Origin: Annona cherimola
Lineage: Eukaryota > Streptophyta > Magnoliopsida > Magnoliales > Annonaceae
Reading direction: 5' to 3'
NCBI GenBank assembly: GCA_030490835.1
Contig: CM059971.1
Span: 3,046,545 to 3,110,544 of the forward strand
DNA: 64,000 bases
Shown: positions 1 to 9,865 of the stretch, one piece after another
How positions within the stretch are numbered: the first letter of the stretch is position 1
Layout of the letters: each line of letters opens with the position of its first letter
Made by a program: the position numbers and the translations under genes
Notes under the pieces: generated by a model
What the model saw: only the letters and a program-made list of their open reading frames with translations
Database searches by the model: none
What the model was told of the DNA's origin: nothing

Positions 1-273
1 TTAATAGTACATGATTATTATTGAAAGCTGGTGCAATAAAACCCTATTTGAAAATGAGAGCAAAAGAGAGGGAAAAATTTATGTAATATGATTATATATA
101 GGTAGAATAAATTTTTAGAAATAAACAAATAAAAATAACATTAATTATCTAAAAATTAATTGTTAGAATTAAAGTAAATAGAAACTGTGTAAACGAAAAT
201 TAATAAATTATTTTTAAAATTTTTTTATACAATAGGTTTGTGAGAAAAATTATATATAGGATGAGTAACAAAG
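1..273. other. AT-rich DNA, nothing recognised
   Basis: Very AT-rich sequence without a convincing open frame, repeat end or RNA gene. Confidence 0.5.
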
Positions 274-459
274 TCATATTAATAGGAGAATGTCAACCCG
301 AAACTCAACCCGAGCCTTAATTTCAAAAATAGAGTTAGGGTTGAGGTTTACAAATAGAGTTAGGGTTAGGGTTAGGGTTGGAGTTTTACAAATAGGGTTA
401 GGGTTAGGGTTGAGGTGAACCCGAGTTTCATCGGCCCGAGTTGCACCCCTAATCACAGC
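274..459. repeat. hAT-like element end with telomere-like TTAGGG stretch
   Basis: The right part ends in CACCCCTA at 444-451, the same terminus as the hAT-like element at 1315-1774. Inside are short runs of GTTAGGG (360-378 and 392-410) in a GTTTACAAATAG context. They are imperfect and part of the repeat, so this is probably not a telomere. No left end was found; a repeat of the flank ATCACAGC (452-459) is not visible upstream in the window. Confidence 0.4.
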
Positions 460-704
460 CCATTGCTTTCATCCTCCTCCTTTGAAGTCCTAAATCACCC
501 TTCATTTTAACCAAATAAGTCTCCTCTCTAGCTAAAATAGAGCTAGTTATGTGTCGCTATTTGACAGTGTAGCTACCAAAATTGTGATGTATTAGCTAAG
601 ACAACGTTAATCATGTCAAATGGCAAGGATATTAAACTTGATGGCATGAGAGTTGTTATATACCTTCTACGAATTGCAGAAGAATTTTATTGTATTAAAA
701 TAAA

Positions 705-1033
705 AAAGAATGATTGTATTAGCCTGGGTTAAGCAAATGACTTGCTTAACATATTTCAAAAAATTGATTTACAATATTTTTTTGCTTTTTTCTTCACACA
801 CTTGTTTATCAAAGTGTATTTAACATATAAGCTTGATATATGTATATATTTTTGGAGATTTTTAAACATCATATGCACATATGTTTTAAAATACCTCTAT
901 CTTTATAAATCTCAAAAAATATACAGATATCCAAAAAATGGTAAAACTTGATTTATTTATTTAATACACTTAGATAAATCGTAAATGAATTTTTTAAGGT
1001 GGGTAAGCAAACTGGTTAAGAGGATCACTTCTC
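705..1033. mobile_element. Palindromic Mutator-like MITE (GAGAAGTGATCC family)
   Basis: Non-coding foldback element. The left end starts AAAGAATGATTGTATTAGCC and the right end reads, in reverse complement, GAGAAGTGATCCTCTTAACC. The left arm is roughly the reverse complement of the right over most of the length. It is flanked by a perfect 9-bp direct repeat, TAAAATAAA, at 696-704 and 1034-1042. A 9-bp target-site duplication is typical of Mutator-like transposons. Related copies lie at 14552, 16057, 40286, 51181, 52853, 53115 and 55352. Confidence 0.75.
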
Positions 1034-1306
1034 TAAAATAAATGACGTGCCTCCAAAATACAACCTAGAAGATTAAAACTATAGCAATCTTGCTCTCCTA
1101 GTTCAAATAATTTAAAATGTAACGCACAGACCTAAAAAAATGATCTCGTGCCTATAGACTTATGGATCTCACACTGATATTATTAGTTCTAACATTGTAG
1201 CTCAACCGTACAGTTTTAAAATGCACCATAACATATTTAAGCTTAAATCCACTTATAAAGCTCCAGAAACACTTTTCCTTTTCAATATGGAATTCCATTT
1301 TGGGCT
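1034..1306. other. Intergenic DNA, nothing recognised
   Basis: AT-rich spacer between two mobile elements; no gene or repeat signature recognised. Confidence 0.4.
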
Positions 1307-1314
1307 ATTATAGG

Positions 1315-1774
1315 TAGGGGTGGGAATAGGGGCGTCTCGCCCCTATTTAATACCGGGACGGGTCGGGTCAGATTATGTTTTTAAAAGGATGGCGGGGCGG
1401 GTCAGGGCGGACCTACCTGCTGACTCGTTTTCTTATATTTCACATTAAAAAGAAAAACCCCATTCAATGTTAATATTCATATTTTACTTCGACTGATTAG
1501 TAATAGATTCAAGCATATAGTAGTTAAATTTAATATAAATTTATCTTTATACTTGATAGTTTTATAAATTTTTAAAAATTTCTTACTTGACCCGCAGTTT
1601 TTACCCGACTCGTTGACCTGATACCGACTCGAATTTTGTCCCGAAACCTAGTAGAAAAAAGTAAGAGTCAAACCGACATTGTCCCGACCCGGTAAAAAAT
1701 AAAGATCAAATAATATTTTTGAAAAGGAGGGTCAGGGTTGGGCACACCCTGACCCGCCTCGATTCCCACCCCTA
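1315..1774. mobile_element. Non-autonomous hAT-like element
   Basis: The ends are inverted: TAGGGGTGGGAAT on the left and ATTCCCACCCCTA on the right. Flanks ATTATAGG (1307-1314) and GTTATAGG (1775-1782) match at 7 of 8 positions, fitting the 8-bp target-site duplication of hAT transposons. The interior has GC-rich clusters of GACCCG/CGGGTC type and an AT-rich middle, with no transposase frame. A related longer element is at 16355-17128. Confidence 0.7.
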
Positions 1775-1782
1775 GTTATAGG

Positions 1783-2300
1783 TCCACCAGCTTATGCGTG
1801 TTTCATCATTGGACCACAACTCAACTCAACTTTATTCTGGACCACTATCCGTTCTTCTCAACTTTAGATCTCTATCCCATGTCCATTGAAGGGGTCCACT
1901 CTGATACTATTTATAATGTAATACACTTTGTTTTATAATTCTCCCATTAATAAGATTTTTGTATTCCAGTTGGCCCCACTTGAAAATTACATAACTGGTT
2001 CATATACTGTCACTAAAGGAATTAATGATTTCCATGTAGTATGATTAATTTGATTAGTGTATATATAATTATATATGTATATTTCATATGATTAATTTGA
2101 TGGGCATTTCTGATCATCTCAAATGATAATACAATTAAGCTCCGAGATATTCTTACAAATTTTATATAATTTTCTAACATACATTTAACAATATCACTAA
2201 TTTCTTTGTATAGTGGATACTCCCACAACAACAAGGAGACTATTACCACCACTTCAAACATTGAGCACCAGCAATGCCACCAAAAGTCGAATGCTGGTGG
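1783..2300. other. Intergenic DNA, nothing recognised
   Basis: AT-rich sequence. Short open frames here have no recognisable protein character. Confidence 0.4.
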
Positions 2301-2311
2301 GGAGGTATGTT

Positions 2312-2612
2312 ACAGCTCGGTTGGCATGGGGTAGTAATTTTCGACTTGTTTAGTAATTGATATTGTTGTAGAATTGTAAGATGGGGTAGGAAGTGAAAAA
2401 TGGAATATTTTGAAAATTGTGTGATTGATAGAAAATGATAAGAGTAAAATTAGAATAAATAGGTTTGAAGGAGGTAGTTGGTTGAAAAAATAATTAGAAT
2501 GTAGAGGGTAAAAGTTTATAAAAAAGTTGCTAACGGAATAAATAATTACCTCGTAAAATGTGTCCCACCCCATGCCATGGTTTCCCACGCTGGTATGATA
2601 CCAAACAAGCCC
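2312..2612. mobile_element. Tourist/Harbinger-like MITE, diverged
   Basis: The left end resembles AGCTCGGTTGGCAT and the right end reads GGGCTTGTTTGGTAT in reverse complement, a Tourist-like terminus. The interior resembles the MITE copies at 27689 and 41255 (agtgaaaa, ataaataggt, gtaaaagtt motifs). The boundaries and the 3-bp target duplication are not clear. Confidence 0.45.
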
Positions 2613-2615
2613 TAG

Positions 2616-2873
2616 TGATATATAATATGAACATTGACCACATGCTTTTTATGGGAATGGTTGCATATCATTATTTATGGACAGCACATCACATGCGTGC
2701 ATTAATAAATTTTCAGTTAATTAATAAAAAAAAATTTGAATTCAACAACGTTGCTATCATATCTTGGTTGCATATCAGTATTTATGGACAGCGCATCACA
2801 TGCGTGCATTAATAAATTTTCAGATAATTAATAAAAAAAATTTTGATTTCAGCAACCTTGCTATCGTATCTTG
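2616..2873. repeat. 107-bp tandem duplication
   Basis: Two adjacent copies (2660-2766 and 2767-2873) start GTTGCATATCA and share TTTATGGACAGC and CATGCGTGCATTAATAAATT. They differ by a few substitutions. A third, single, more diverged copy with the same upstream flank is at 6036-6175. Confidence 0.8.
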
Positions 2874-3154
2874 TTTTATATTGTGTAAGGATAAGGAGAA
2901 CGCGTCTAGCTCAGTCTCAGTGTATCCAATTTCGATAAAGAATTGGAAGTCAAACCAACGGTTATTCATGGATCACGGATCTTGAATACCAGAAGAAAGT
3001 GCGTGCGCGTCGTTTCGTGGCAGCTGCGGCATGCATGAATGGACGTGCATGGTGTCAGTCACACCCATTTGCACATAATCTCCCAAGCTTATAAAATTCA
3101 TATTTTGAAAATTTTGTATCTATAATTATATCGTTTGAGCAGAAGCTCAGATAT
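2874..3154. other. Distal upstream region of the first NPP gene
   Basis: Mixed-composition DNA with a locally GC-rich patch near 3000-3060 (tgcgtgcgcgtcgtttcgtg). It may hold regulatory sequence of the gene at 3610, but no specific site was identified. Confidence 0.3.
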
Positions 3155-3480
3155 ATCACGAGTTTTTGAAAAATTTACGCTTGTAGACAAATAAAATTAT
3201 AAAATATAAGAAATTTTCTTTAAGAATATAAAAATTGTATTTCTAAAATATTTCTCATATTGAATGTGAGTAATATTTTAAAAATAATTTTTTATATTTT
3301 AAAAGTGATTTCTTACATTTTATAATTTTATTTGCTTGTCGAGACATTTTCAGTATTTTTTTAAGAGTTTTCTAACAATAGTGCTACACTTGCAATTTAA
3401 GACAAAATATGTAGGTACGGATGCAATTTTATGAAAAACTATAGTATGCTTGCAATTTGCCTCCAAGTACGTAGGTATAG
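3155..3480. repeat. Palindromic AT-rich element in the NPP upstream region
   Basis: The arm with AAATAAAATTATAAAATATA near 3190 returns inverted as ATTTTATAATTTTATTTGC near 3330, centred on TCTCATATTGAATGTGAG near 3258. The same element with the same right flank (ttttctaaca, cttgcaattt) lies upstream of the second NPP copy (8090-8450). Its right part recurs at 30000-30290, so it is a dispersed repeat that was already in place when the NPP gene was duplicated. Confidence 0.65.
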
Positions 3481-3563
3481 ATGAAAAACCTCTTTCTAAA
3501 ACTTAAATTTCATGAACCTATTTGCAATTCCTCCGAGAGCCCGACTGCCAGAGTGTCAAACCG

Positions 3564-3573
3564 TCTATATAAG
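3564..3573 (+). promoter_or_regulatory. TATA box of the first NPP gene
   Basis: TCTATATAAG begins 46 bp before the ATG at 3610. The identical motif occurs at the same distance before the second copy. With the usual 25-35 bp from TATA to transcription start, the 5' leader would be only about 10-20 bases. Confidence 0.6.
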
Positions 3574-3609
3574 TTGACGAGATCCACGTAAGGAAGAAAG
3601 CAAGCAGTC

Positions 3610-5040
3610 ATGGCTTCTTCTCCTATTTCAATCCCCGCAGGTGAAGAAGCAAATGCTCCAACTCCAACCACGTCCCTCCTTTCCCGACTTCCTCAGCCCA
3701 CCAAATGCAGAAAAACACTCATCGTCATCATCGCCTGCGTCGCCATCGTCGCCGCCGTTATTGCCGTAGCATTCATCTTCCACCACTCATCATCCACCTC
3801 TCCTCCGCCTCAGATCCCTCCTTCTCCTCCTCTCCGTCCAGCCCCCAAGCTTCCCAAACCAGTCGTCATCCTCATCTCCGCCGACGGCTTCCGCTACGGC
3901 TACCAGTACAAAACCAGCACCCCTAACATTGGCCGCCTCATCGCCAACGGCACGGAGGCCTACCCTGGCCTCATCCCCGTCTTCCCCACCAAAACCTTCC
4001 CCAACCACTACTCCATCGCCACCGGCCTCTATCCTGCCCACCACGGCATCATCGATAACCGCTTCCCGGACCCCTTCACGGGCGACATCTTTACCACTAG
4101 CAACAACGACCCCAAGTGGTGGCTGGGGGAGCCGCTCTGGGTGACGGCAGCCAACCAGGGCCTGCGAGCCGCCACCTACTTCTGGCCTGGCTCCGAGGTG
4201 CACAAAGGCAAGTGGGACTGCCCGCCAGCTTACTGCATGAAATACGACCGCACAGTCCCTTTCGAGGACCGAGTCGACACGGTCCTCGGCTACTTCGACT
4301 CCCCGGACACCATCCCCTCTCTGGTCAATCTCTATTTCGAGGACCCAGATAGCCAGGGGCACCGCTTCGGCCCTGACGATCCGGAAATCACCAAGGCCGT
4401 CTCCCACATCGACAAGCTGGTCGGGAGGCTGATCGAGGGGCTGGAGCAAAGGGGGGTGTTCGACGAGGTGAATATCATTCTACTGGGAGATCATGGCATG
4501 GTGGGGAACTGCGACGCGAAGGTGATTGCTCTCGAGGACCTGGGGCATTGGATTCAAATTCCTGAGAACTGGGTGCAGTCAGTTTCGCCGCTCCTCGCCA
4601 TCAGGCCTCCGCCGGGGGTCAACCCCACCGAGGTGGTGGGGAGGATGAGGATGGGATTGGGGTCGGGACTGGTGCAGAACGGGACGCGGTTGCGAGTGTT
4701 TTTGAAGGAGGAGCTGCCGGAGCGGCTGCATTACTCGGCGAGTGAGCGGATACCGCCGATCATTGGGCTGCTGGACGAAGGGTATAAGGTGGAGGTGAAG
4801 AGGTTGAATAGCGGACGGTGCGGCGGCACTCATGGGTACGACAATGCCTACTTCTCCATGCGTTCCATCTTCGTTGGTCATGGGCCTCGCTTCCGACGTG
4901 GCCGGAAGGTGGAATCCTTCGAGAACGTTCAGATCTATAACGTGGTCACTACCATTCTCAACATCAAGGGAGCTGAAAACAACGGCACTGCGTCATTTCC
5001 GGATTCCATTCTTCGAAGGACGGATGCTGCTGACGAGTGA
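3610..5040 (+). CDS. NPP: Nucleotide pyrophosphatase/phosphodiesterase (NPP), type II membrane protein
   Basis: Intact intronless 476-residue gene of the alkaline-phosphatase superfamily. It should hydrolyse phosphodiester or pyrophosphate bonds of nucleotides and nucleotide sugars; rice and barley NPPs can cleave ADP-glucose. A proline/serine-rich N-tail precedes one membrane segment (about 36-58), then a proline-rich stalk and the catalytic domain (about 85-430). The metal and active-site set is complete: D92 (ISADGF), nucleophile T129 (TKTFPNHY), N150, D247 and H251 (DPDSQGH), D294-H295 (GDHGM) and H408 (GTHGYDN). Possible N-glycosylation sites are N113, N357 and N458. The start is the first ATG, just after a TATA box. 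The GC-rich 5' half is typical of monocot genes. A truncated copy follows at 8833 and an intact paralogue is at 32356. The family call is secure; the substrate is not known. Confidence 0.95.
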   Translation: MASSPISIPAGEEANAPTPTTSLLSRLPQPTKCRKTLIVIIACVAIVAAVIAVAFIFHHSSSTSPPPQIPPSPPLRPAPKLPKPVVILISADGFRYGYQYKTSTPNIGRLIANGTEAYPGLIPVFPTKTFPNHYSIATGLYPAHHGIIDNRFPDPFTGDIFTTSNNDPKWWLGEPLWVTAANQGLRAATYFWPGSEVHKGKWDCPPAYCMKYDRTVPFEDRVDTVLGYFDSPDTIPSLVNLYFEDPDSQGHRFGPDDPEITKAVSHIDKLVGRLIEGLEQRGVFDEVNIILLGDHGMVGNCDAKVIALEDLGHWIQIPENWVQSVSPLLAIRPPPGVNPTEVVGRMRMGLGSGLVQNGTRLRVFLKEELPERLHYSASERIPPIIGLLDEGYKVEVKRLNSGRCGGTHGYDNAYFSMRSIFVGHGPRFRRGRKVESFENVQIYNVVTTILNIKGAENNGTASFPDSILRRTDAADE

Positions 5041-6035
5041 CAGAGAGAAGACTCAGAACTCAAAAGGCTAGATTTTTTTTTTTTTTTTTGAAAACCTAAA
5101 AGCTAGTTAGTTACCCATTAAAAAAACCTAGTTTGTTGGGTTGTTGCATTTTGTATTTGTAGGAGATAATGATGTTTGGAAATGGGACTTATTTCAGCGT
5201 AAACGTTTTCACGTTTATGTTAACGTGCACATGCTCCATCCACCGTTGATTTGCAATTTGCCGATGAGATTGACTCTGAAGATATGGGCAAAATCAGAAA
5301 CACTGGTGAAAAATACTCGCGAGTATCTTGGTTAGCATCTTGCTTGCTGAATTCGAGGGCAAACCAGACAAAAGAGTGGATAATGAGGTTGTCCAAGATG
5401 AGGGCTCCCAAATATATTCCGATAAAAAACTAGTAGTTAAATTTTTATAAATAACACTTCTTTTGTAAAATGTAAAAGATAAAATGAAATATAAAAAATA
5501 AAATTAGAGCTTTCCAAATTTAGAATTGTGTACAATTAGGGTATTAGTGAATTATAACATCTAATTTTTTAATTTTATTTAAATTTGATACTTATATTAA
5601 CAATTAGGATAATATAATGTTTTTTTGTTTTTTAGGATACATAATGTTGATATATACATTATGCTCAACAAAATAAAATATGCCTATACCAAACATTAGG
5701 ATATTGTAATAGTTATGAAACTAACATCAATTCAAAAATAAATATTTTAATAAATTTAATCCTTAAAAACTCATATAAGTGACTACAATTTGATTTTATG
5801 GTACTCACTTAAAGTAAAATATAACTAATAGTATAAAGATTAAAAATGCATTACATATAATATAATTTTTTAAAAATGCTTCATCAACATAGGCGGATCT
5901 ACATCACTTAAGTGAAGGCAATTGCCCCTACTTAAACTTAAAAGATTATATAAATTTCTAATCATTTGCCTATGTCGGCCAAAGGTCCTAGATTCGCAAA
6001 CCTCTCATGACTACGTTCTCCAAGGGAGTAATTTT
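5041..6035. other. Downstream region of the NPP gene and AT-rich spacer
   Basis: Opens with a T-run at about 5071-5090, then a less AT-rich stretch to about 5430 with an open frame (5251-5433) lacking an ATG at its start; no family was recognised. From 5440 on the sequence is strongly AT-rich with no gene seen. Confidence 0.4.
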
Positions 6036-6175
6036 AATTATATACAATATGAATACTGACTACATACTTTTTTATGGGATTGGTTGCATATTATTATTCA
6101 TGGACAACACATCATATGCATGCATTAATAAATGTTCAGATAATCAATCAACATTTCTTGATTTCATTTAATGGT
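6036..6175. repeat. Third copy of the 2616-2873 repeat
   Basis: Shares the flank (acatacttttttatggga) and the core (gttgcat, catgcattaataaat) with the tandem repeat at 2616-2873, with more substitutions. Confidence 0.65.
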
Positions 6176-8089
6176 TGAAGAGCACTTGCCTTAGGGTAAT
6201 TGGTTACTCACCTAGGCACTATTGCCCCACGTCCGGGATCAAATCCCATTGACAATATTGCCATTGAGTTCTAGGCTCTCGCAACTTTTTAATGGTCCAT
6301 CTAGTGGTTCAACTAATTTTATATGGTTCATGGCCAAAATTGAAAACCGCATGTGAACCGAATTAAGAGATTTACAGTTCACGGACCAATCGGTCCAACA
6401 GCCAGGTTCGATCCAATTTTTAAAACAGTAATTGCATCATACAAGATAACATATCATGCAAACAAGTCAACATTAAAGTTGAGAGTCTATTATTTGTAGT
6501 TGTTACGGTGAATTAATCTACATTGATGTGATACAGAACATAGCCATGTCTTCATTGGAAGAGAGTGTATACTTGGCACACTAGTACAAAGGACAAGATT
6601 CGGCAAGACAAAAAAGAAAGGACAGAGAAGGATAATTTCATAGTACAATAGTAGAGAAGATTCTATATAAACGGAGAGAAGAATATAAAATATAGTGCTA
6701 GTATATACTGTAGTTGACTCGGTGCATCCACACCGACGTCAACGACTCTGCAACCGTGTTTGCGTGCCATCTCGTGGACGGTCAGATCTTGCGGGGTGAA
6801 TGAGGAACGCTCGATCAGTCAACTGGGAGCTTCTATAGGATACCCTCTCTGACATTGCAGTAGAAAATGCATTAAAAAAATCGCAGCTGGCAAAATCAAA
6901 AAATGCCGCTGCCTGCAAATAACAGAAGTTGCACCCTCTATGTCTCTCTACCATCTCCAGCCCCACCCTCTGCCGCCGATGCAGTTTGCCAGTCGCCTCT
7001 GTCGCCGGTTCCCCATCATTTTTTTCAGAGATACTCTTCCACATGAACATCATCCTTGGGATTGAACCTATAACTCGTGTAAAATCTTTGATTTAAACGA
7101 ATGAAATTTCCCCTCTTGATCCACTCTCCGTGGATTATACTTCCCAATCATTAGCGAGGAAGAAAAGAAAGGGGATAAAACACAAACTAGACTAGATCAA
7201 TTGACTTGTTGGGAGATTTTAAACTAAATATCTAAATTAGCAGTGACTAGTGAGCGAAATTACGCAGCAAATCGGCAGGGTTAAGCAAATCTCTTCTTCG
7301 CGCTACGGAGCTAACAGGCGTTCATCGGCTGGGCCACAGCCACGGACAGAGATACGATCGCACAGATAGACGACTATGTGAGCATGCAAGCCGCATGCTC
7401 TGTGTAGTTTAGGGCCCACGAGGGCTTTTTTCTTCACGTAATCCCAGCTAGAAGAAAGCAAATAGGAATCAACTTTCCGCGAATCAGATTTCCAGCTAAA
7501 GGCCCTGTTTAGGTATTGGCAATTCAACCTGAATTTAGCTATTCAAGTTTTCATCTCGCACTACCAATGAATGGTTTTTTCGTTATCTTGTTGCAATGGG
7601 TGATTCCATCTTTTCCTGGCCGCCTTCCAAGAAAGCAAGTGTTTCTTCTTCTAGTCTCTTCGCTTTTCAGCAAGCAGTGGAAGGAAAAAGACTTCTCCTT
7701 TTTCACGTATTTTGGGCACAGAATCGCGAATCAATGATAGGCTTGGAGGTTGGGTCCAGGGACCAGACCAAGAATTAGGAGTCAATGCCAGGCTAGATGC
7801 ATTTCGAATTTCATGATATTTGTTGCAGTATGCATGGTGATATTCATAATGCAAGGTAAATGGATGGGAGACGGTTATGAGATTTGTGAACATTTCTCTG
7901 CCCTTGATTGTAAGTGAGGAAAGATGAGAAAGGCAGCAGAGGGTGCGGCTGGAGACGGTAGAGAGAGTCGGAGATGCAGCTTTATTTTTTGAAGGCAGCT
8001 GCGTTTTTTTTTTCGAATGCGATTTCTGCCGGGCTGTCAAGGGGGTATCCTGAAAAAGCTCCAAGCTGACTGATCGTACTTGTACAATT
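6176..8089. other. Intergenic region with mixed composition, no gene recognised
   Basis: Parts (6720-7060 and 7270-7790) are richer in GC than the surroundings and hold open frames on both strands. One minus-strand frame covers 6739-7053. None shows a domain, signal or composition that I recognise. A degenerate LTR or captured gene fragment is possible, but no terminus, primer-binding site or polypurine tract could be defended. Confidence 0.35.
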
Positions 8090-8450
8090 TACTTGAAATT
8101 GTAGACGTATAACTTTTTGTTAAAATATTTCTATAAATAATGAAATAAAACTATAAAATGCAAGAAATTTCCTCTAAAATATTCAAAATTTATTTCTAAA
8201 ATAATTCTCATATTAAATAGATCTATGTAATATGAGCAATATAAAATATTTTTTTCGTATTTAAAAGTAATTTCTTATATTTTATATTTTTATCTATTTG
8301 TTGAGACATTTTCATTATTTTTTTAAAGAATTTTCTAACAAAAGTTCTACGCTCACAATTTCAGACAATCGTATGCTGGGACGGTTGTAGTTTTTATGAA
8401 ATGCTTGCAACTTACCGCGACTACATAGGTACAGATGAAAATCCTCTTTA
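8090..8450. repeat. Second copy of the palindromic NPP-upstream element
   Basis: Collinear with 3155-3480 upstream of the intact gene: a palindrome centred near 8220, then ttttctaacaaaagt and the cttgcaactta stretch. Its presence in the same place shows the duplication took the promoter region along. Confidence 0.65.
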
Positions 8451-8786
8451 TAAGCGATGTTTGGCAATCGTAACCCACAATGGATTTTAACATCAATTAT
8501 CATTCAAATAATAATTATACTTTTCTATTTTTATTCCTATATTTTACTTATTTCTCCAACCTACCTTCTATCATACCTATTTATTTTAACTTTATTTCTA
8601 TTATTTATTTATTAGTCGCACAATTTTTAAAATATTTTTTTTCACATAGTTGATGTGGGTGTGTGTAGAGTAGTGTGAATGAGAGATACATCACCCCTTT
8701 GTCAGGTGCTTAGTAACGCAAATATGAAGAGGATAAAAATACAAATTTTATAAATTTCATGAGCCTATTTTTTAAAGTTTATAAAT

Positions 8787-8796
8787 TCTATATAAG
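8787..8796 (+). promoter_or_regulatory. TATA box of the truncated NPP copy
   Basis: TCTATATAAG, 46 bp before the ATG at 8833, exactly as in the intact copy. The bases between TATA and ATG (gtaaggaagaaagcaa) are nearly identical in both, so the truncated copy may still be transcribed. Confidence 0.55.
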
Positions 8797-8832
8797 TCCA
8801 CCAGACCCGCGTAAGGAAGAAAGCAAACAGCC

Positions 8833-9387
8833 ATGACTTCTTCTCCTATTTCAATCCCGGCATGTGAAGAAGCAAATGCTCCAACTCCAACGGCGTCCCT
8901 CCTCTCCCCACCTCCTCAGCCCACCAAATCCAGAAAAACACTCATTGCCATCGTCGCCGCCGTTATTTTCGTAGCATTCCTCTTCCACTCATCATCCACC
9001 TCTTCTCATCGACAGAGCTCTCCTCCTCTCCGTTCAGTCCCCAAGCTCCCAAAACCCTTCGTCGTCCTCATCTCCGCCGACGGCTTCCGCTACGGCTACC
9101 AGTACAAAAACAGTCCACCTTGCTGTACAGTGCGGAACGGGACGCGGTTGCGAGTGTTTTTGAAGGAGGAGCTGCCGGAGCGGCTGAATTACTCGGCAAG
9201 CGAGCGGATAGCGCCGATCATTGGGCTGCTGGACGAAGGGTATAAGGTGGAGGTGAAGAGGTTGAATAGCGGACGGTGTGGTGGCACTCATGGGTATGAC
9301 AATGCCTACTTCTCCATGCGTTCCATCTTCGTTGGTCTTCCGACATGGCCGGAAGGTGGACTGTACAATCGACATCTTTATGTTTAA
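8833..9387 (+). pseudogene. Truncated NPP copy, catalytic core deleted, frame open
   Basis: A 184-codon frame closely related to the gene at 3610. Residues 1-93 match its N-terminus, including the membrane segment (about 36-51) and D83 of ISADGF. Then about 24 bases of unmatched filler replace 762 bp, and the frame resumes at the region matching residue 357 of the intact protein. The nucleophile threonine, the asparagine, DxxxH and GDHGM are all lost; only D83 and H153 of the metal set remain. A later small deletion (about 11 bp near 9336) shifts the frame after IFVG and gives an unrelated short tail. Hydrolase activity should be lost. It is called a pseudogene, although the net internal loss is a multiple of three and the promoter looks intact, so a small membrane protein could still be made. 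Confidence 0.8.
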
Positions 9388-9865
9388 TATATATCTAACC
9401 AGCTTCAGTGGTAACGGCTTTCGCCATCAAACGATTCAACGCCGTTTGAGTTTCCCTAACAGCAGTTGGTGTTTGTTTCGTCCACCACTACTAGAGGTAT
9501 TATTTGATTTCTTGGTGCCGTCTGAGACTATGTATATACTGGTTTGTAATATCAAATGACTTAATATGTGTATGTATAAATAAAAAAATATATCTATATT
9601 TATCTATATATGGTCTGACTTTTGTAAGTCTGTCACCATAATTAACGGTGCATTTGGCCCAAAATGGGCCCGATATGTACTAATATGTATTGACATTTTA
9701 TACAATTATTTATCTATATATAGATTTTATAGCAAATGATTTATAGGTTAAAAAAACTTAGTTGTTATTTACATCAAATTATTTTATTATGTTGAATTTT
9801 TACTATTTTTAGATGGGTCCATACGCATATCTAATTGGGTGAAAATTCGTCTGATAATAAAACTA
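9388..9865. other. Spacer between NPP fragments
   Basis: No recognised gene. The stretch 9395-9530 is less AT-rich and open on both strands, but no family could be named. The rest is AT-rich. Confidence 0.35.

Noticed and set aside
360..410. Chromosome end or telomere
   Set aside because: Only a few TTAGGG units, interrupted, inside a repeat that continues on both sides.
3790..4449. Long minus-strand open frame opposite the first NPP gene (also 32632-33252 opposite the second)
   Set aside because: Shadow frames caused by the GC-rich third codon positions of the real genes; no independent domain.
5251..5433. Coding-like stretch (DEIDSEDMGKIRNTG) downstream of the first NPP gene
   Set aside because: It reads like protein but has no ATG at its start, no recognised family and no splice context. 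It may be a captured exon, but this cannot be supported.
6739..7053. Minus-strand 104-codon frame
   Set aside because: No domain or homologue recognised; codon use is unremarkable and the region has features of decayed repeats.
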